Under the pieces are notes generated by a model that was given only the letters and a program-made list of their open reading frames with translations, ran no database searches and was not told where the DNA came from. Positions 7,663-17,255 of a stretch of 44,664 bases of DNA are shown here, piece by piece. The position numbers were made by a program, and so were the translations under genes. Origin of the DNA: Leptolyngbya sp. Prado105 (GTDB lineage: Bacteria; Cyanobacteriota; Cyanobacteriia; Leptolyngbyales; Leptolyngbyaceae); assembly GCA_025454375.1 (NCBI GenBank), contig JALOOO010000024.1:1-44664 (forward strand). The letters are read 5' to 3'. The first letter of the stretch is position 1, and each line of letters opens with the position of its first letter.

Positions 7663-9567
7663 TTACACTGCCTCAGCAAGCCGTCGAGCTTGAATCTCAA
7701 GATGGATGAGTAAAGCATTGATATCCGCCGGACTGACTCCGCCAATTCTGCTCGCCTGTCCGATCGTTAAAGGACGAACTTTCGAGAGCTTTTCTCTTGC
7801 TTCTTTTGAGAGTGTTTCGATCTCATGATAGTTCAAGGTTTCGGGCAGCTTGCGATTTTCTTGCTTGCTGACTTGATCAATTTGATGCTGTTGGCGTTGA
7901 ATGTAGCCAGAGTACTTGATATCAATCTCAGCCCCTTCTCTCTCAAAACGGTTCAGGTCAGGATTGCCTAATCCGTGCTGCTCTAGATTTGCATAGTGAA
8001 ATCCAGAACGACGGAGGAGTTCAGCTAAAGTAATCGATCCTTTAATCGCTTGCTGAGTGCTTTGAACGATCGCTTTTCCCGTTTCATCTAGCTCTTTAAT
8101 CCGAGTTTCATGCAGTCGCTCTTTCTCAGCCGCAATGTTTGTTTGCTTTTGGGTAAACATTGCCCAACGTCGATCGTCAATCAGTCCAATCTCCCGTCCT
8201 AAAGGGGTAAGCCGCTGATCGGCATTGTCCGATCGTAAAATTAATCGATATTCCGATCGAGAAGTCAACATCCGATAAGGTTCACGCAGATCTTTTGTAC
8301 AGAGATCATCAATTAAGGTGCCGATATAGCTCTGTTCTCGCGAGAAAATCACCATTTCTTGACCCCGGCACAATCGAGCCGCATTAATCCCTGCGACCAA
8401 ACCCTGCGCTGCGGCTTCTTCATAGCCCGTTGTGCCGTTGATCTGCCCCGCACAGAACAGTCCGCTAATTTTCTTGGTCATTAAAGTCGGATAGCACTGG
8501 GTTGCAGGCAGATAGTCATATTCAACCGCATAAGCTGGACGTAGCATGGCACAGTTTTCTAGACCGGGCAGCGATCGCAACATTTGCAATTGAATTTTTT
8601 CAGGCAGTCCAGTCGAGAAGCCTTGAATATAAAGCTCTGGAATGTCACGTCCTTCAGGCTCGATAAAGATCTGATGGCTTTCTTTATCCGCAAATCGCAC
8701 AATCTTATCTTCAATGCTCGGACAGTAACGCGGACCCTTGGCATCGACCCAGCCTCCATAGACAGGCGAAAGATGCAAATTCTCACGAATGATCTGATGC
8801 GTCTGTGCCGTGGTGCGTGTAAGATGACAATCCATCGTTTCACGTTCTACCCACACTTCCGGGTCAAAACTAAACCAGCGGACATCGGCATCACTCGGCT
8901 GCGGTTCGAGAACTGCAAAATTCACCGATCGTCGATCGACCCGTGCTGGAGTCCCCGTTTTCAATCGTCCGGTTTCAAATCCGAATCGATTCAAAGTATC
9001 GGTTAAACCGATCGCTGCAAATTCTCCGGCGCGACCTGCATCCATCGATTTATTGCCGACCCAAATCTTCCCACCGAGAAACGTTCCCGTAGTCAGCACG
9101 ACTGCCTTACACTCAAACGCCACGCCAAAGTAGGTTTCGACTCCAATCACTTCATCATTCGCATTCAGCACCAAATCCGTCGCCATGCCTTCGCGAATCG
9201 TCAAGTTCTCCTGATTCTCAACGATATGCTTCATCACTTGAGCATATTCGCGCTTATCGGTCTGTACCCGCAATGCCCATACTGCCGGACCGCGCGACGA
9301 ATTGAGAATCCGCTTTTGCAAGTAAGTCCGATCCGCCATTTTGCCAATCTCACCGCCCAAAGCATCCGCTTCGTGAACGAGTTGAGACTTTGCAGGTCCT
9401 CCGACTGCCGGATTACAAGGTTGCCATGCGATTTTGTCGAGGTTGAGCGTCAGCAGTAACGTGCGACAGCCCAAACGCGCTGTTGCCAAAGCCGCTTCGC
9501 AGCCCGCATGTCCGGCTCCCACGACAACAACATCATATGAATCTAGAAAGTCAACAGGCGCGTTCAT
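7663..9567 (-). CDS. mnmG: tRNA U34 carboxymethylaminomethyl synthase subunit MnmG
   Basis: 634 residues, the usual MnmG length. The FAD-binding motif [14 protein letters not shown] lies near the N-terminus. The conserved blocks [31 protein letters not shown] and [16 protein letters not shown] are all present. The C-terminal domain has the MnmE-interacting helices. With MnmE it installs the cmnm5 group on wobble uridine 34 of some tRNAs, using methylene-THF, FAD and GTP. The ATG at 9567 is chosen; a TTG three codons upstream is weaker. mnmE is not in the window. It is divergent from lexA. Confidence 0.97.
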   Translation of the reverse strand: MNAPVDFLDSYDVVVVGAGHAGCEAALATARLGCRTLLLTLNLDKIAWQPCNPAVGGPAKSQLVHEADALGGEIGKMADRTYLQKRILNSSRGPAVWALRVQTDKREYAQVMKHIVENQENLTIREGMATDLVLNANDEVIGVETYFGVAFECKAVVLTTGTFLGGKIWVGNKSMDAGRAGEFAAIGLTDTLNRFGFETGRLKTGTPARVDRRSVNFAVLEPQPSDADVRWFSFDPEVWVERETMDCHLTRTTAQTHQIIRENLHLSPVYGGWVDAKGPRYCPSIEDKIVRFADKESHQIFIEPEGRDIPELYIQGFSTGLPEKIQLQMLRSLPGLENCAMLRPAYAVEYDYLPATQCYPTLMTKKISGLFCAGQINGTTGYEEAAAQGLVAGINAARLCRGQEMVIFSREQSYIGTLIDDLCTKDLREPYRMLTSRSEYRLILRSDNADQRLTPLGREIGLIDDRRWAMFTQKQTNIAAEKERLHETRIKELDETGKAIVQSTQQAIKGSITLAELLRRSGFHYANLEQHGLGNPDLNRFEREGAEIDIKYSGYIQRQQHQIDQVSKQENRKLPETLNYHEIETLSKEAREKLSKVRPLTIGQASRIGGVSPADINALLIHLEIQARRLAEAV

Positions 9568-9609
9568 AAATCCCAAGGCATAGCGGTGCGTTTTCTATTT
9601 TAAGGCGAT

Positions 9610-9624
9610 ACCTGGAACTCAGGT
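9610..9624. promoter_or_regulatory. Small inverted repeat upstream of lexA
   Basis: ACCTG-N5-CAGGT lies 60 bp before the lexA start in the divergent mnmG/lexA gap. It is not the published cyanobacterial LexA box, but the position would suit an operator. Confidence 0.25.
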
Positions 9625-9684
9625 AGGATACGGGGAATATTTAAAAGAACCTAAACTTGAGCCAATCCGCTTTTTGACACTGCT

Positions 9685-10317
9685 ATGCCTGTGCTATCTC
9701 TCCCAAAACAAAAGCTACTAGATTGGCTTGAAGATTACATCGATCGATATCGTGCGGTTCCGTCTTATAGCGAGATGGCGGAGGCTTTGGGCTACAAGTC
9801 GAAAGATACGATTCGATTTCACCTGATGGATCTCAAGGAAGCGGGCTATGTCGATTGGAGAGAAGGCTCGGTGAAGTCGCTTGTGATTTGTAAACCGCGA
9901 TCGCGATCGATTCCAGGGATGGGCGTGATTGCAGCCGGGGGATTGGTCGAAACCTTTCCAGATTCAGAAGTCGATGAATTTGTCGATGTTTCAACGTTGG
10001 CGCATTTTGCTGGGAAAAGCATTAACCAAATTCAAGAGTATTTTGCGCTGCGGGTGAAGGGAGATAGCATGATCGGGGCGGCGATCGCGGATCAGGATGT
10101 TGTGATTTTGCGCAGGACTCCAGATCCAAAGTTCATTAAAAATGGTGAAATTGTTGCAGCAAGATTTGAAACCCAGACAACGCTGAAATATCTGTTTTGG
10201 AGCGGCAATCAAATCATTCTGCAACCTGCGAATCCTAGCTATCCCGTGATTGAAAGACCCGCAGCAGAAGTTGCGATCGAGGGTATTTTCGTTGGCTTGG
10301 TGCGCGGGTTAGTTTAG
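9685..10317 (+). CDS. lexA: LexA family repressor with intact autocleavage residues
   Basis: 210 residues. A winged-helix DNA-binding domain fills residues 1-70 (LLDWLEDYIDRY, then YSEMAEALGYKSKDTIRFHL). The S24 peptidase-like half has the Ala84-Gly85 cleavage site (IAAGG), Ser128 (KGDSM) and Lys168 (TTLKYL), the catalytic dyad. Some cyanobacterial LexA proteins (for example in Synechocystis) have lost these and act in carbon or redox control instead. Here they are all retained, so RecA-stimulated self-cleavage and a DNA-damage role are plausible. The recognition helix differs from the E. coli type. It is divergent from mnmG. Confidence 0.93.
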   Translation: MPVLSLPKQKLLDWLEDYIDRYRAVPSYSEMAEALGYKSKDTIRFHLMDLKEAGYVDWREGSVKSLVICKPRSRSIPGMGVIAAGGLVETFPDSEVDEFVDVSTLAHFAGKSINQIQEYFALRVKGDSMIGAAIADQDVVILRRTPDPKFIKNGEIVAARFETQTTLKYLFWSGNQIILQPANPSYPVIERPAAEVAIEGIFVGLVRGLV

Positions 10318-10391
10318 TTTCGCTCTCCAGGCAGAGATTTGATCTAGTTAGAACTGAAAGAATAGGGCTGTATGAATCAGGCTTAAATCCT

Positions 10392-11279
10392 ATGACGTTC
10401 AGTTTCTTCGATTTAATTTGGGTATTTTTTATTTTCTCTTCGTTGCAACCGCTTTGGCAGCGCAGACAGATTGAGACGAAACGATATCGGACTCTAAAAC
10501 AGATTGAGACGAAACGGAACAGCCGTGTCATTTTACTGGTGCATCGTCAGGAGTCGATTAGTTTACTAGGCATTCCATTATCACGCTACATTACGATCGA
10601 GGATTCAGAACAAATTCTCAGAGCGATTCGCTTGACTCCACCGGATGTGCCGATCGATTTGATTCTGCATACGCCAGGGGGATTAGTTTTGGCGACTGAG
10701 CAAATTGCGCGGGCTTTAATTCGCCACCCGGCAAAGGTCACGGTGTATGTTCCTCACTATGCGATGAGTGGTGGAACGATGCTAGCACTGGCAGCCGATG
10801 AGATTGTCATGGATGCGAATGCAGTACTCGGTCCAGTTGATCCGCAGCTCGGTAACTTCCCAGCCGCTAGTATTCTAAAAGTTGTAGAAGAGAAGCCGCT
10901 TTCTGAGGTGGATGATCAGACGTTGATCATGGCGGATCTGTCCAGGAAAGCGATCGCTCAAGTTCAGCGCTTCGTCAGAACCCTGCTCAAAGATACAGTG
11001 CCGCATCAAAAGGTTGCGCCAGACCGGATTGAATCGGTGATTGATGCGTTGACAACTGGAAAGGTGACGCATGACTACCCGATTACGGTGGAGGAGGCTT
11101 CTGAGATGGGCTTGCCGATCAATGTCGGTCTGAGTCGGGAGATTTATGACCTGATGGAGTTGTATCCCCAGCCTCAAGGCGGTCGTCCTTCGGTGCAATA
11201 TATTCCACTGCCCTATGAGCGCCGACCGACCTTACCCGAACCGAAAGGTAGACCCCTCCCAGAAGGTGCAAGAGTCTAG
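10392..11279 (+). CDS. SDH-type ClpP-fold serine protease, membrane anchored
   Basis: 295 residues. One N-terminal membrane segment (FSFFDLIWVFFIFSSLQP) is followed by a charged linker and a ClpP/SppA-fold domain of the serine-dehydrogenase-proteinase (SDH) family. The blocks DLILHTPGGLVLA and HYAMSGGTMLALAADEI hold the oxyanion loop and nucleophile Ser; VLGPVDPQ is also conserved. The C-terminus is Pro-rich. It is probably a membrane-bound peptidase for small or membrane proteins; the substrate is unknown. The linker contains an 11-codon direct duplication (see repeat). It follows lexA by 74 bp on the same strand and may share its transcript. Confidence 0.85.
   Translation: MTFSFFDLIWVFFIFSSLQPLWQRRQIETKRYRTLKQIETKRNSRVILLVHRQESISLLGIPLSRYITIEDSEQILRAIRLTPPDVPIDLILHTPGGLVLATEQIARALIRHPAKVTVYVPHYAMSGGTMLALAADEIVMDANAVLGPVDPQLGNFPAASILKVVEEKPLSEVDDQTLIMADLSRKAIAQVQRFVRTLLKDTVPHQKVAPDRIESVIDALTTGKVTHDYPITVEEASEMGLPINVGLSREIYDLMELYPQPQGGRPSVQYIPLPYERRPTLPEPKGRPLPEGARV
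10466..10516 (+). repeat. 18-bp direct repeat, 33-bp offset
   Basis: The 18-mer ACAGATTGAGACGAAACG occurs at 10466-10483 and again at 10499-10516, encoding QIETKR twice in the linker of the SDH protease. The offset is 11 codons, so the frame is kept. It looks like a recent in-frame duplication. Confidence 0.85.
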
Positions 11280-11300
11280 TAAAACTATCAATGCGGATAA

Positions 11301-11331
11301 GACTTCCGAGGTTTTGAAAACTTCGGAAGTC
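11301..11331. terminator. Bidirectional terminator
   Basis: Arms 11301-11313 and 11319-11331 pair at 12 of 13 positions around a short loop, between the convergent protease and rnhA genes. T-rich tracts follow on both sides. Confidence 0.75.
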
Positions 11332-11337
11332 TTGCGT

Positions 11338-12132
11338 TTAATCTACTCGCTCCAATTGCCACAAAATCTGATTTCCCTCACGTCTCACCCGTGACACTAC
11401 CCAATTACGCCACACCCAATGATCGCCTCGACTCGTCACCGCATTCGCATTGATATCCATCAGATCTGCCAGTTCCGAACTCGAAATCAAATATCCCTTA
11501 CTGGCAATCTCATCTGCCATATGTAGCATATCCACCAAATTCCGTAACTGCTCCACCCGCACCTCACGTGGAACAGCCTCGATCGCATCCATAGAACTTG
11601 TCGGACTCTCAGACATTACTACCTCAGAAACTTGCGGAACAACCGATAAAGGAACTTGTGAATCAGGCGACTTTAACGGAGGGATTCGTCCTTGAGAAAA
11701 TGCCCTTGCAATCACATCACAGCGCTCATTCCCCGGATCCCCCGAATGCCCTCGCACATACCGCCACTCTACTTTAGGTGAGTCTAGTTGATCCAACTGT
11801 TCCCAAAGATCCTGATTCAGAACGGGCTTTCCGGTCGAAGTCTTCCACCCTTTCTTTTTCCAGCCTGGGAGCCACTTTGTAATCCCATTCTTCACATACT
11901 CGCTATCCGTATAGAGCGCAACAACCTTCGACTGTCCAGAATTGCGAAAAAACTCCAACGCCGCGATCGCCGCCTGCATCTCCATCCGATTATTCGTTGT
12001 ATCGGGCGAGGCTCCCCCCAATTCTTGCACTGTGCCATTGTCAAAATAAACGACCACTCCCCAACCTCCTGCACCAGGATTGCCGGAACATGCGCCGTCA
12101 GTGTAAATCTTTTGAATTAAGGGAGAAGTCAT
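11338..12132 (-). CDS. rnhA: Ribonuclease HI with C-terminal extension
   Basis: 264 residues. Residues 1-150 are a standard RNase HI that cuts RNA in RNA-DNA hybrids. Catalytic residues are visible: Asp12 (YTDGACSGNPG), Glu51 (NRMEM), Asp76 (YTDSEYV), the GHSG His, and the Asp in NERCDVIA. After a Pro/Ser linker (150-190), the last ~75 residues form a second domain (VEQLRNLVDMLHMADEIA, then a Trp-rich end). This is longer than the ~155-residue bacterial norm. The extra domain has a winged-helix look (LISSSELADLMDINANAV) and may bind nucleic acid; this is an inference. It is divergent from the GT2 gene. Confidence 0.95.
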   Translation of the reverse strand: MTSPLIQKIYTDGACSGNPGAGGWGVVVYFDNGTVQELGGASPDTTNNRMEMQAAIAALEFFRNSGQSKVVALYTDSEYVKNGITKWLPGWKKKGWKTSTGKPVLNQDLWEQLDQLDSPKVEWRYVRGHSGDPGNERCDVIARAFSQGRIPPLKSPDSQVPLSVVPQVSEVVMSESPTSSMDAIEAVPREVRVEQLRNLVDMLHMADEIASKGYLISSSELADLMDINANAVTSRGDHWVWRNWVVSRVRREGNQILWQLERVD

Positions 12133-12195
12133 AGGTACAATTCCAAAGCTAACCTAGAGTACCGCATTGTTCCGCAATTGACTGAGGGAGAACCC

Positions 12196-13146
12196 GTGTC
12201 CGTAGAATTCAATTTCTCGATCGTGCTTGAAACCGAAAATCTCGAAACGGCCGACTTAAATGGATTATTGCGATCGCTTGCTAGTCTCGAAGCTCAAGAT
12301 CCTTCCCCTATCAACGCGAACGAAGTGCTGCTGATTGACAGCGGCGACATTCCCGAAACCCTGCTCGATCGCATAGAACAACAATATCCCTGGATCAAAG
12401 TTTGTCCTGCCCCAGCAGGAACGCAGTACTATCAAGCCAAAATGCTCGGCGCAAAACTCGCAACGGGTGAAATCATCGTCTACTACGACTCTGATTGTTT
12501 CTATGAACCTGATTGGATGAGAAGAATACTTACCCCCTTTTCCGAATCTCTAGAGATTCAAGTCGTCGCAGGGGAAACGATAACCCGTGGTATTGGAATT
12601 TATGGCACTGCGATGGCATTAGGCTATATTTTCCCCCAGTATTCTGGGCGCAGCGAATTAGCACCTGGAAACAGTTATTTTCTGAATAATGTTGCGTTTC
12701 GGCGATCGTTTTTATTGCAGCATCCGATCCCAACAAATTTGCCGCTTTATCGAGGAAATTGTGCGATTCATGCGCATGAATTAGTCCAATCTGGCGTAAC
12801 CATTTGGCAACAACCTCTAGCGCGAGTCTTGCATTCTCCCCCAAATGGGTTAGCTCATTTCTTCTGGCGATTTCTATTAATTGGGTATGACTATTATTGG
12901 CAGAAGAAACTAATTCCAACGGCTAAAAATGCAGAACCAACCCTGTCTGGAAAAAAAGAAAAACTGGGGATTTTTGTCGATCGCATTCGGAAAATGCGCG
13001 ATCGAGATTTCCGCCATCTTTTCTTTTTGCCCCTCTCCTTACCTATTGTCTTGACATCATCTCTGCTGATTTACATTGGCTATCTGATTACAACTCGGTA
13101 TCCTCATTACTTACTGAAAAGATTCAATCAGCATTTAAACGCATAG
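12196..13146 (+). CDS. Glycosyltransferase family 2
   Basis: 316 residues from the GTG at 12196, which has GGGAG a few bases upstream; a TTG six codons earlier is poorer. It has a GT-A fold: donor-binding VLLIDSG near residue 50, the DxD metal motif in IIVYYDSDCFYEPDW, and GNCAIHAHEL in the acceptor region. A C-terminal hydrophobic helix (FLPLSLPIVLTSSLLIYIGYL) should tie it to the membrane. This fits sugar transfer to a lipid or membrane-proximal acceptor. The substrate is unknown. It is the first gene after a divergent promoter shared with rnhA. Confidence 0.85.
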   Translation: MSVEFNFSIVLETENLETADLNGLLRSLASLEAQDPSPINANEVLLIDSGDIPETLLDRIEQQYPWIKVCPAPAGTQYYQAKMLGAKLATGEIIVYYDSDCFYEPDWMRRILTPFSESLEIQVVAGETITRGIGIYGTAMALGYIFPQYSGRSELAPGNSYFLNNVAFRRSFLLQHPIPTNLPLYRGNCAIHAHELVQSGVTIWQQPLARVLHSPPNGLAHFFWRFLLIGYDYYWQKKLIPTAKNAEPTLSGKKEKLGIFVDRIRKMRDRDFRHLFFLPLSLPIVLTSSLLIYIGYLITTRYPHYLLKRFNQHLNA

Positions 13147-13184
13147 AAATTACTTTTAAAAATGGAGAAAATCTACCTTCAAAA

Positions 13185-13201
13185 ATGTATCCGGTATACA
13201 T
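13185..13201. promoter_or_regulatory. Inverted repeat upstream of GntR-type gene
   Basis: ATGTAT-N5-ATACAT is a perfect 6-bp-arm inverted repeat about 190 bp before the GntR-family start. FCD-type regulators usually bind short palindromes, so it could be an autoregulatory operator; this is only positional evidence. Confidence 0.3.
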
Positions 13202-13371
13202 GTAAAAATAGAAGGAATCAGATGCAAAACTCGTGATTTTTTTAGTCAAAGGGTTCAAGTTTCTGCAATAATTTGCATCTATGGAAAAACGCGAATTTAG
13301 TGCTTTTTAGACATTGTAAAGAGAAGGCATTTTCCAAAAGTCGCAGTTAGCAAAAGACGAGGAACAGCAGA

Positions 13372-14100
13372 TTGTATCCAGACAATGACGAGTTAGGTCA
13401 ATCTTTACTATCCGGAGAACCTGATCGAATGGCTCCACTCGCGCGTAGACAATCTTTACAGGTGCAAGCTTATCAGGCGCTGCGAACTGCGATTTTGTCT
13501 GGGGAACTTGCGGCGGGAACCCGTTTGGTCGAGACTCAACTGGCAAAACAGCTTCAAGTCAGTCGCACTCCGATTCGAGAAGCAATTCGTCAACTTCAGC
13601 AGGAGAACTTGATCACAAGTGATATCTCCGGCACGCTCAGAGTCGCAACTCTATCGATGCAGGATGCTATCCAGTTGTACACCTGCCGGATTGCCTTGGA
13701 GCAACTCTCCGTCGCAGGAGCTTGCGAGAACGCCACTGCTGAAGAATTAGAGGCACTGCATCAATTAGTCCTAGCCGCCGAGCAAACCGATCGAGCAAGT
13801 TCAACCAATGCTCAACTGCTAGATTTGGACTATCAATTTCACCGAGCGATCGCCCGCATGTCGAGAAATCTCTGGCTTGTTTCACTGCTCGATCAAGTAT
13901 TTGACCAGATGGCACTCTTGAGAATCCAAACCTTACAAAAAAATCCCAAGGTTCTAGAAATCCGCCAGGAGCATCGTGAAATTTATCAAGCGATCGCCAA
14001 TCACTCCACCGAGCAAGCCACACACATGCTCGGAACTCACTTGAATGCCAGCCGCGATCGAGTCCTGCTCGAAATCGAACGAATGCGCCAAAATTCTTAG
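13372..14100 (+). CDS. GntR family regulator, FCD (FadR-like) subfamily
   Basis: 242 residues. The winged HTH (35-100) has the GntR signature: YQALRTAILSGELAAGTRLVETQLAKQL, then SRTPIREAIRQLQQENL. The C-terminal ~140 residues are all-helical FCD ligand-binding domain; Asp in LDLDYQFHRAI and His in FHRAIAR and EHREIYQAI fit its metal/ligand site. It likely represses a sugar-acid, organic-acid or amino-acid pathway; the ligand is not readable. The TTG at 13372 has GAGGA upstream; an ATG at 13429 is the alternative and would drop 19 unconserved residues. No adjacent metabolic operon suggests a target. Confidence 0.88.
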   Translation: MYPDNDELGQSLLSGEPDRMAPLARRQSLQVQAYQALRTAILSGELAAGTRLVETQLAKQLQVSRTPIREAIRQLQQENLITSDISGTLRVATLSMQDAIQLYTCRIALEQLSVAGACENATAEELEALHQLVLAAEQTDRASSTNAQLLDLDYQFHRAIARMSRNLWLVSLLDQVFDQMALLRIQTLQKNPKVLEIRQEHREIYQAIANHSTEQATHMLGTHLNASRDRVLLEIERMRQNS

Positions 14101-14145
14101 AATCGGCAGTCGATCAGCTTGGACAGGATGCGTCGTCCCAAGCGA

Positions 14146-15570
14146 TTATTTTGGCTTCACTCGCATCACAACCAACGTCATATCATCCGTATTCTGATTG
14201 CCTACACCAATAAACTGCTGCACACAGTCAAACAGATACTTCAAGATCTGCTGCGGATCATCAAAATGCTGGCAAGCCCAGCGAAACGCACTCGTTAGAT
14301 TATCTTCATCAAATCGATGTCCGTACTGATTCGCCGCGTCCGTAAACCCGTCGGTGTAATAGATAATCGTATCGCCCGGATTGAGTTGAATCTGAGCATC
14401 CTGAAACTGTGTCTCAACATCCAATCCAATCAACATCCCCGCTGTGTCGAGCCGTTTAATTGTATCGGTTTCGGATTGCCAGAGCAGCGGTGGATTGTGG
14501 GCTGCATTGCTATAAGACAGCAACCGGGTCTTCGGATCATATTCTGAATAAAACAACGTTACAAACCGATTAGAATTCTCCAAATCGGCATACATTACCT
14601 GGTTTAAATGCTGCAAAATCCGGGCTGGAGAGTGACCATTTAAGACTTCTGCTCTCAGCATTCCGCGAGTCATCGTCATAATCAAACCCGCCGGAACGCC
14701 CTTGCCCATGACATCCCCGATCGTTAAACTCCATTTTTCTTGAGAGTTATCGGGATTAGTTTTGCGAGCTTCACCATAGCTTGCTGGAATAAAGTCGTAG
14801 TAATCTCCGCCCACTCGATTTGCAGTCTTACAAAGCGCAGCGAGTTCAATCCCCTCGATCGCGGGACATTGACGCGGAAGTAATCGCAGTTGAATATCTG
14901 CACCAATTTCTAATTCTCGATCGAGCCGCTCTTTTTTCTTCAATTCGACGGTCAGTTCATCATTTTCGATCGCAACGGCTGTCTGATCCGCGACTAATCG
15001 CACCAGTTTTTGCCTGGTCTCTGTCCAAGCGTAATCTGGCTCACGACTAAAGACATAGAGCCGACCTCGTTCAGTGTTTCGCACGAGAATCCCAGTGCCA
15101 AAGATCTGAATTTCTCCGCCTAGATGCCGCGTCAACTGATGATCGAGCATGGCAACGACTTGAGACGATCGCGTGATCGCTTCCCCCGGTGGCAAGCCTG
15201 TCAAAGATGCGCTAATCTGTCGCGTTGCTTTCTCCAGACCTTTGCGAAGTTCTTGACCCCACATCGTATCCTGACAATGCAACCGCTCCAATTTCACTTG
15301 ACCATTGGGGCGGAACAAAACAAGTGCGCCGCCGTCAGCATCAGTAACTCGACTCGCCATTAAGGGAATCAGTTCCAGAAACTGATTCAAATTGCTAAAA
15401 CTTCGGAGTGCGAACCCAAGCGAGCTAAGCAAGTCTTGAATTTTATGCTGCTCCCGATTCAGGCGTGCCACCAGTTCCTTGAGGGCAAACACTGGTGTTA
15501 CGTCAGCAGACCCTGAGTTGTTGCGCTCAGGCGGTTGAGAAGAGGGGCGGGGAAGGGGCACAGCAGTCAT
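14146..15570 (-). CDS. GAF-SpoIIE (PP2C-type) phosphatase
   Basis: 474 residues from the ATG at 15570; further upstream codons have no ribosome site. A GAF domain (about 60-205) precedes a short coiled coil (ENDELTVELKKKERLDREL) and a SpoIIE/RsbU-type PP2C domain (235-474). The metal motifs are in place: VGGDYYDF, IGDVMGKGVPAGL, YYTDGFTDA and DDMTLVV. It should dephosphorylate Ser/Thr on a partner protein, probably an anti-sigma antagonist, in response to a GAF-bound signal. No such partner is adjacent, so its target is elsewhere. The ligand is unknown. The first ~25 residues are Pro/Ser rich and disordered-looking. Confidence 0.9.
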   Translation of the reverse strand: MTAVPLPRPSSQPPERNNSGSADVTPVFALKELVARLNREQHKIQDLLSSLGFALRSFSNLNQFLELIPLMASRVTDADGGALVLFRPNGQVKLERLHCQDTMWGQELRKGLEKATRQISASLTGLPPGEAITRSSQVVAMLDHQLTRHLGGEIQIFGTGILVRNTERGRLYVFSREPDYAWTETRQKLVRLVADQTAVAIENDELTVELKKKERLDRELEIGADIQLRLLPRQCPAIEGIELAALCKTANRVGGDYYDFIPASYGEARKTNPDNSQEKWSLTIGDVMGKGVPAGLIMTMTRGMLRAEVLNGHSPARILQHLNQVMYADLENSNRFVTLFYSEYDPKTRLLSYSNAAHNPPLLWQSETDTIKRLDTAGMLIGLDVETQFQDAQIQLNPGDTIIYYTDGFTDAANQYGHRFDEDNLTSAFRWACQHFDDPQQILKYLFDCVQQFIGVGNQNTDDMTLVVMRVKPK

Positions 15571-15841
15571 TCGGGCGATTAAGTGAACGAAGAGAAAAAA
15601 GGCGAACCGCAAGCGAACCCCAATCTTAGCGGACTGTACTGCATTTCGCTGATTCTTTTGATAGAGTTCTGCGAAAGTCTCCCGCTACGAGAGAGCTTTG
15701 TTTTGCCACGATCGATGAAAGGCTCATCAGATTTGGACAAAACTGCGATTAGGTTGTTGGGACTGATTATACACAGTTCCCCGTTTTGCGACATGGCTAC
15801 AGTCTAGAACTTCGGGAAATCTGCAAAGAATCCTACTAAAG

Positions 15842-15888
15842 TAGCGAACTAGCGCTCTGTATACAGTACAAAAGACGCTAATTCGCTA
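15842..15888. terminator. Long inverted repeat with inner palindrome
   Basis: Arms 15842-15854 and 15876-15888 pair at 12 of 13 positions. The loop itself contains the perfect palindrome CTGTATACAG (15857-15866). It lies just after the stop of the minus-strand glycosyltransferase at 15927, so it could terminate that transcript. There is no strong T-run; a regulatory role for the inner palindrome is equally possible. The rest of the 15571-15926 gap shows nothing I can name. Confidence 0.4.
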
Positions 15889-15926
15889 GAGTCCCGGCTC
15901 TCTAATGCAAGCTGGGCGTGACGGTG

Positions 15927-17177
15927 TTAATTCTCAAGTTCAGGCACGATCGAGTCGATCGGATATCGTCCCCGTGGAAGCTCAAAAGAAGCCGATCGCC
16001 AAAGTGAAGGAATTTTATTTAATACGCCAACTCGATGCTTCCGGCGATGCTCATTGAGTAAATCTTCATATAGCGCTTCTACTTGAGAAATATTGCGGCT
16101 CAACGTGTAGCGTTGTTCGACGCGCTGCCGTGCTTTCTGTCCCAAGAGATTTGTCCAACTCGCGTGATCGCGCAACTGCGGCAGCAATGCCCTGAGTTGC
16201 GAAGTCACCCGCTGAGTTTCCAACACGATTCCAGCTTCGTCTTCTAGCACTTCCCCATCTGCCCCGGCATCGGTTGCAACACAGGCGACTCCGCAAGCCA
16301 TCGCTTCAAGCAGCGAGAGCGACAACCCTTCAACCAGTGATGGTAAAATAAAAACATCGGTGCTGCGGAGAATATTGATGCGATCGCGCTCATCTGCCAA
16401 AAATCCCAGCCACTTGATGCCATGTTCTTCGCCATAGAACGGAATCAGTGAAGCCGCGAGTGTCCCATGATTTCCAACAATCACAAGTTGGCTATCTTCG
16501 CCCATGTTGGCTTGTTTCCAGGCTTTGAGCAGCGACTCGACGTTTTTCTCAGGGGCAATCCGACCCTGATAGAGAAATAGACGCTTCGCACCCAGTTTTG
16601 CTTTAAACGCAGACGCACCCGGAGAATATCGATCGACATCGACTCCATTTGGAATCACGGCAATTCTTTCAGGCGGAACGCCCAGTTTGATCAATAGATC
16701 TCGCTGGATTCGAGAAAAGATAATCACTCGATCGTACTTTGCGAGCGATGGAGCATAAAGCTGGTACATCAAGTGTTGCGTGCCCGATGTGAAATTGCGA
16801 AGTTTACGATCGAAGGCAGGGTGAAAGGTTGCAACAAGAGGGAGATTCAATTCTTGACAGATCTCCGGCAGCATAAAATCAAGCGGAGAGAGCGTCAGAG
16901 ACGCATGAACAATATCCGGTTTAGGAGATAAATCTCGAAGTGCTTTTTCTAGAACTTTGGCAGATTTTAATGTAGGGATTGTATAAATCTGCGATTTATA
17001 TAAAAACGGAATTTGAATTTCTCTCAAATCAGGAAAATTATCAGGACTTACCTCTTCCTGAGCAAAGTGGAAGAAACTGACCTGATGGTCGCGATCTAAC
17101 AACGCATTCGTAACTTCTCGACTGTAGGTAACATTGCCGCAAAACGGCGTTTTCTTGCCAAGCCAAGCGATGTGCAT
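15927..17177 (-). CDS. Glycosyltransferase family 4
   Basis: 416 residues, starting MHIAWLGKKTPFCGNVTYSR with the acceptor-side G-N-V motif. The donor half has IPNGVDVDRYSPG, LYQGRIAPEKNVESLL (donor phosphate loop) and the E-x7-E signature in EGLSLSLLEAMACG. It has no membrane segment, and a basic C-terminal tail (HRRKHRVG) may bind acidic lipids. Probable role: sugar transfer to a lipid or exopolysaccharide. The MFS gene lies upstream on the same strand with a 78-bp gap, so partial co-transcription with deoC-recO-MFS is possible. Confidence 0.88.
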   Translation of the reverse strand: MHIAWLGKKTPFCGNVTYSREVTNALLDRDHQVSFFHFAQEEVSPDNFPDLREIQIPFLYKSQIYTIPTLKSAKVLEKALRDLSPKPDIVHASLTLSPLDFMLPEICQELNLPLVATFHPAFDRKLRNFTSGTQHLMYQLYAPSLAKYDRVIIFSRIQRDLLIKLGVPPERIAVIPNGVDVDRYSPGASAFKAKLGAKRLFLYQGRIAPEKNVESLLKAWKQANMGEDSQLVIVGNHGTLAASLIPFYGEEHGIKWLGFLADERDRINILRSTDVFILPSLVEGLSLSLLEAMACGVACVATDAGADGEVLEDEAGIVLETQRVTSQLRALLPQLRDHASWTNLLGQKARQRVEQRYTLSRNISQVEALYEDLLNEHRRKHRVGVLNKIPSLWRSASFELPRGRYPIDSIVPELEN

Positions 17178-17255
17178 TTGTGGTTCGGGATAAGGGCTAG
17201 GGAATCAGGGACAGTGAAAGGGGCTAGAAAACAACTCGTCTCTAGGACTTTAGAC

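Noticed and set aside
1343..17177. One exopolysaccharide gene cluster
   Set aside because: The four glycosyltransferases are scattered among housekeeping genes on both strands, with no polymerase or flippase.
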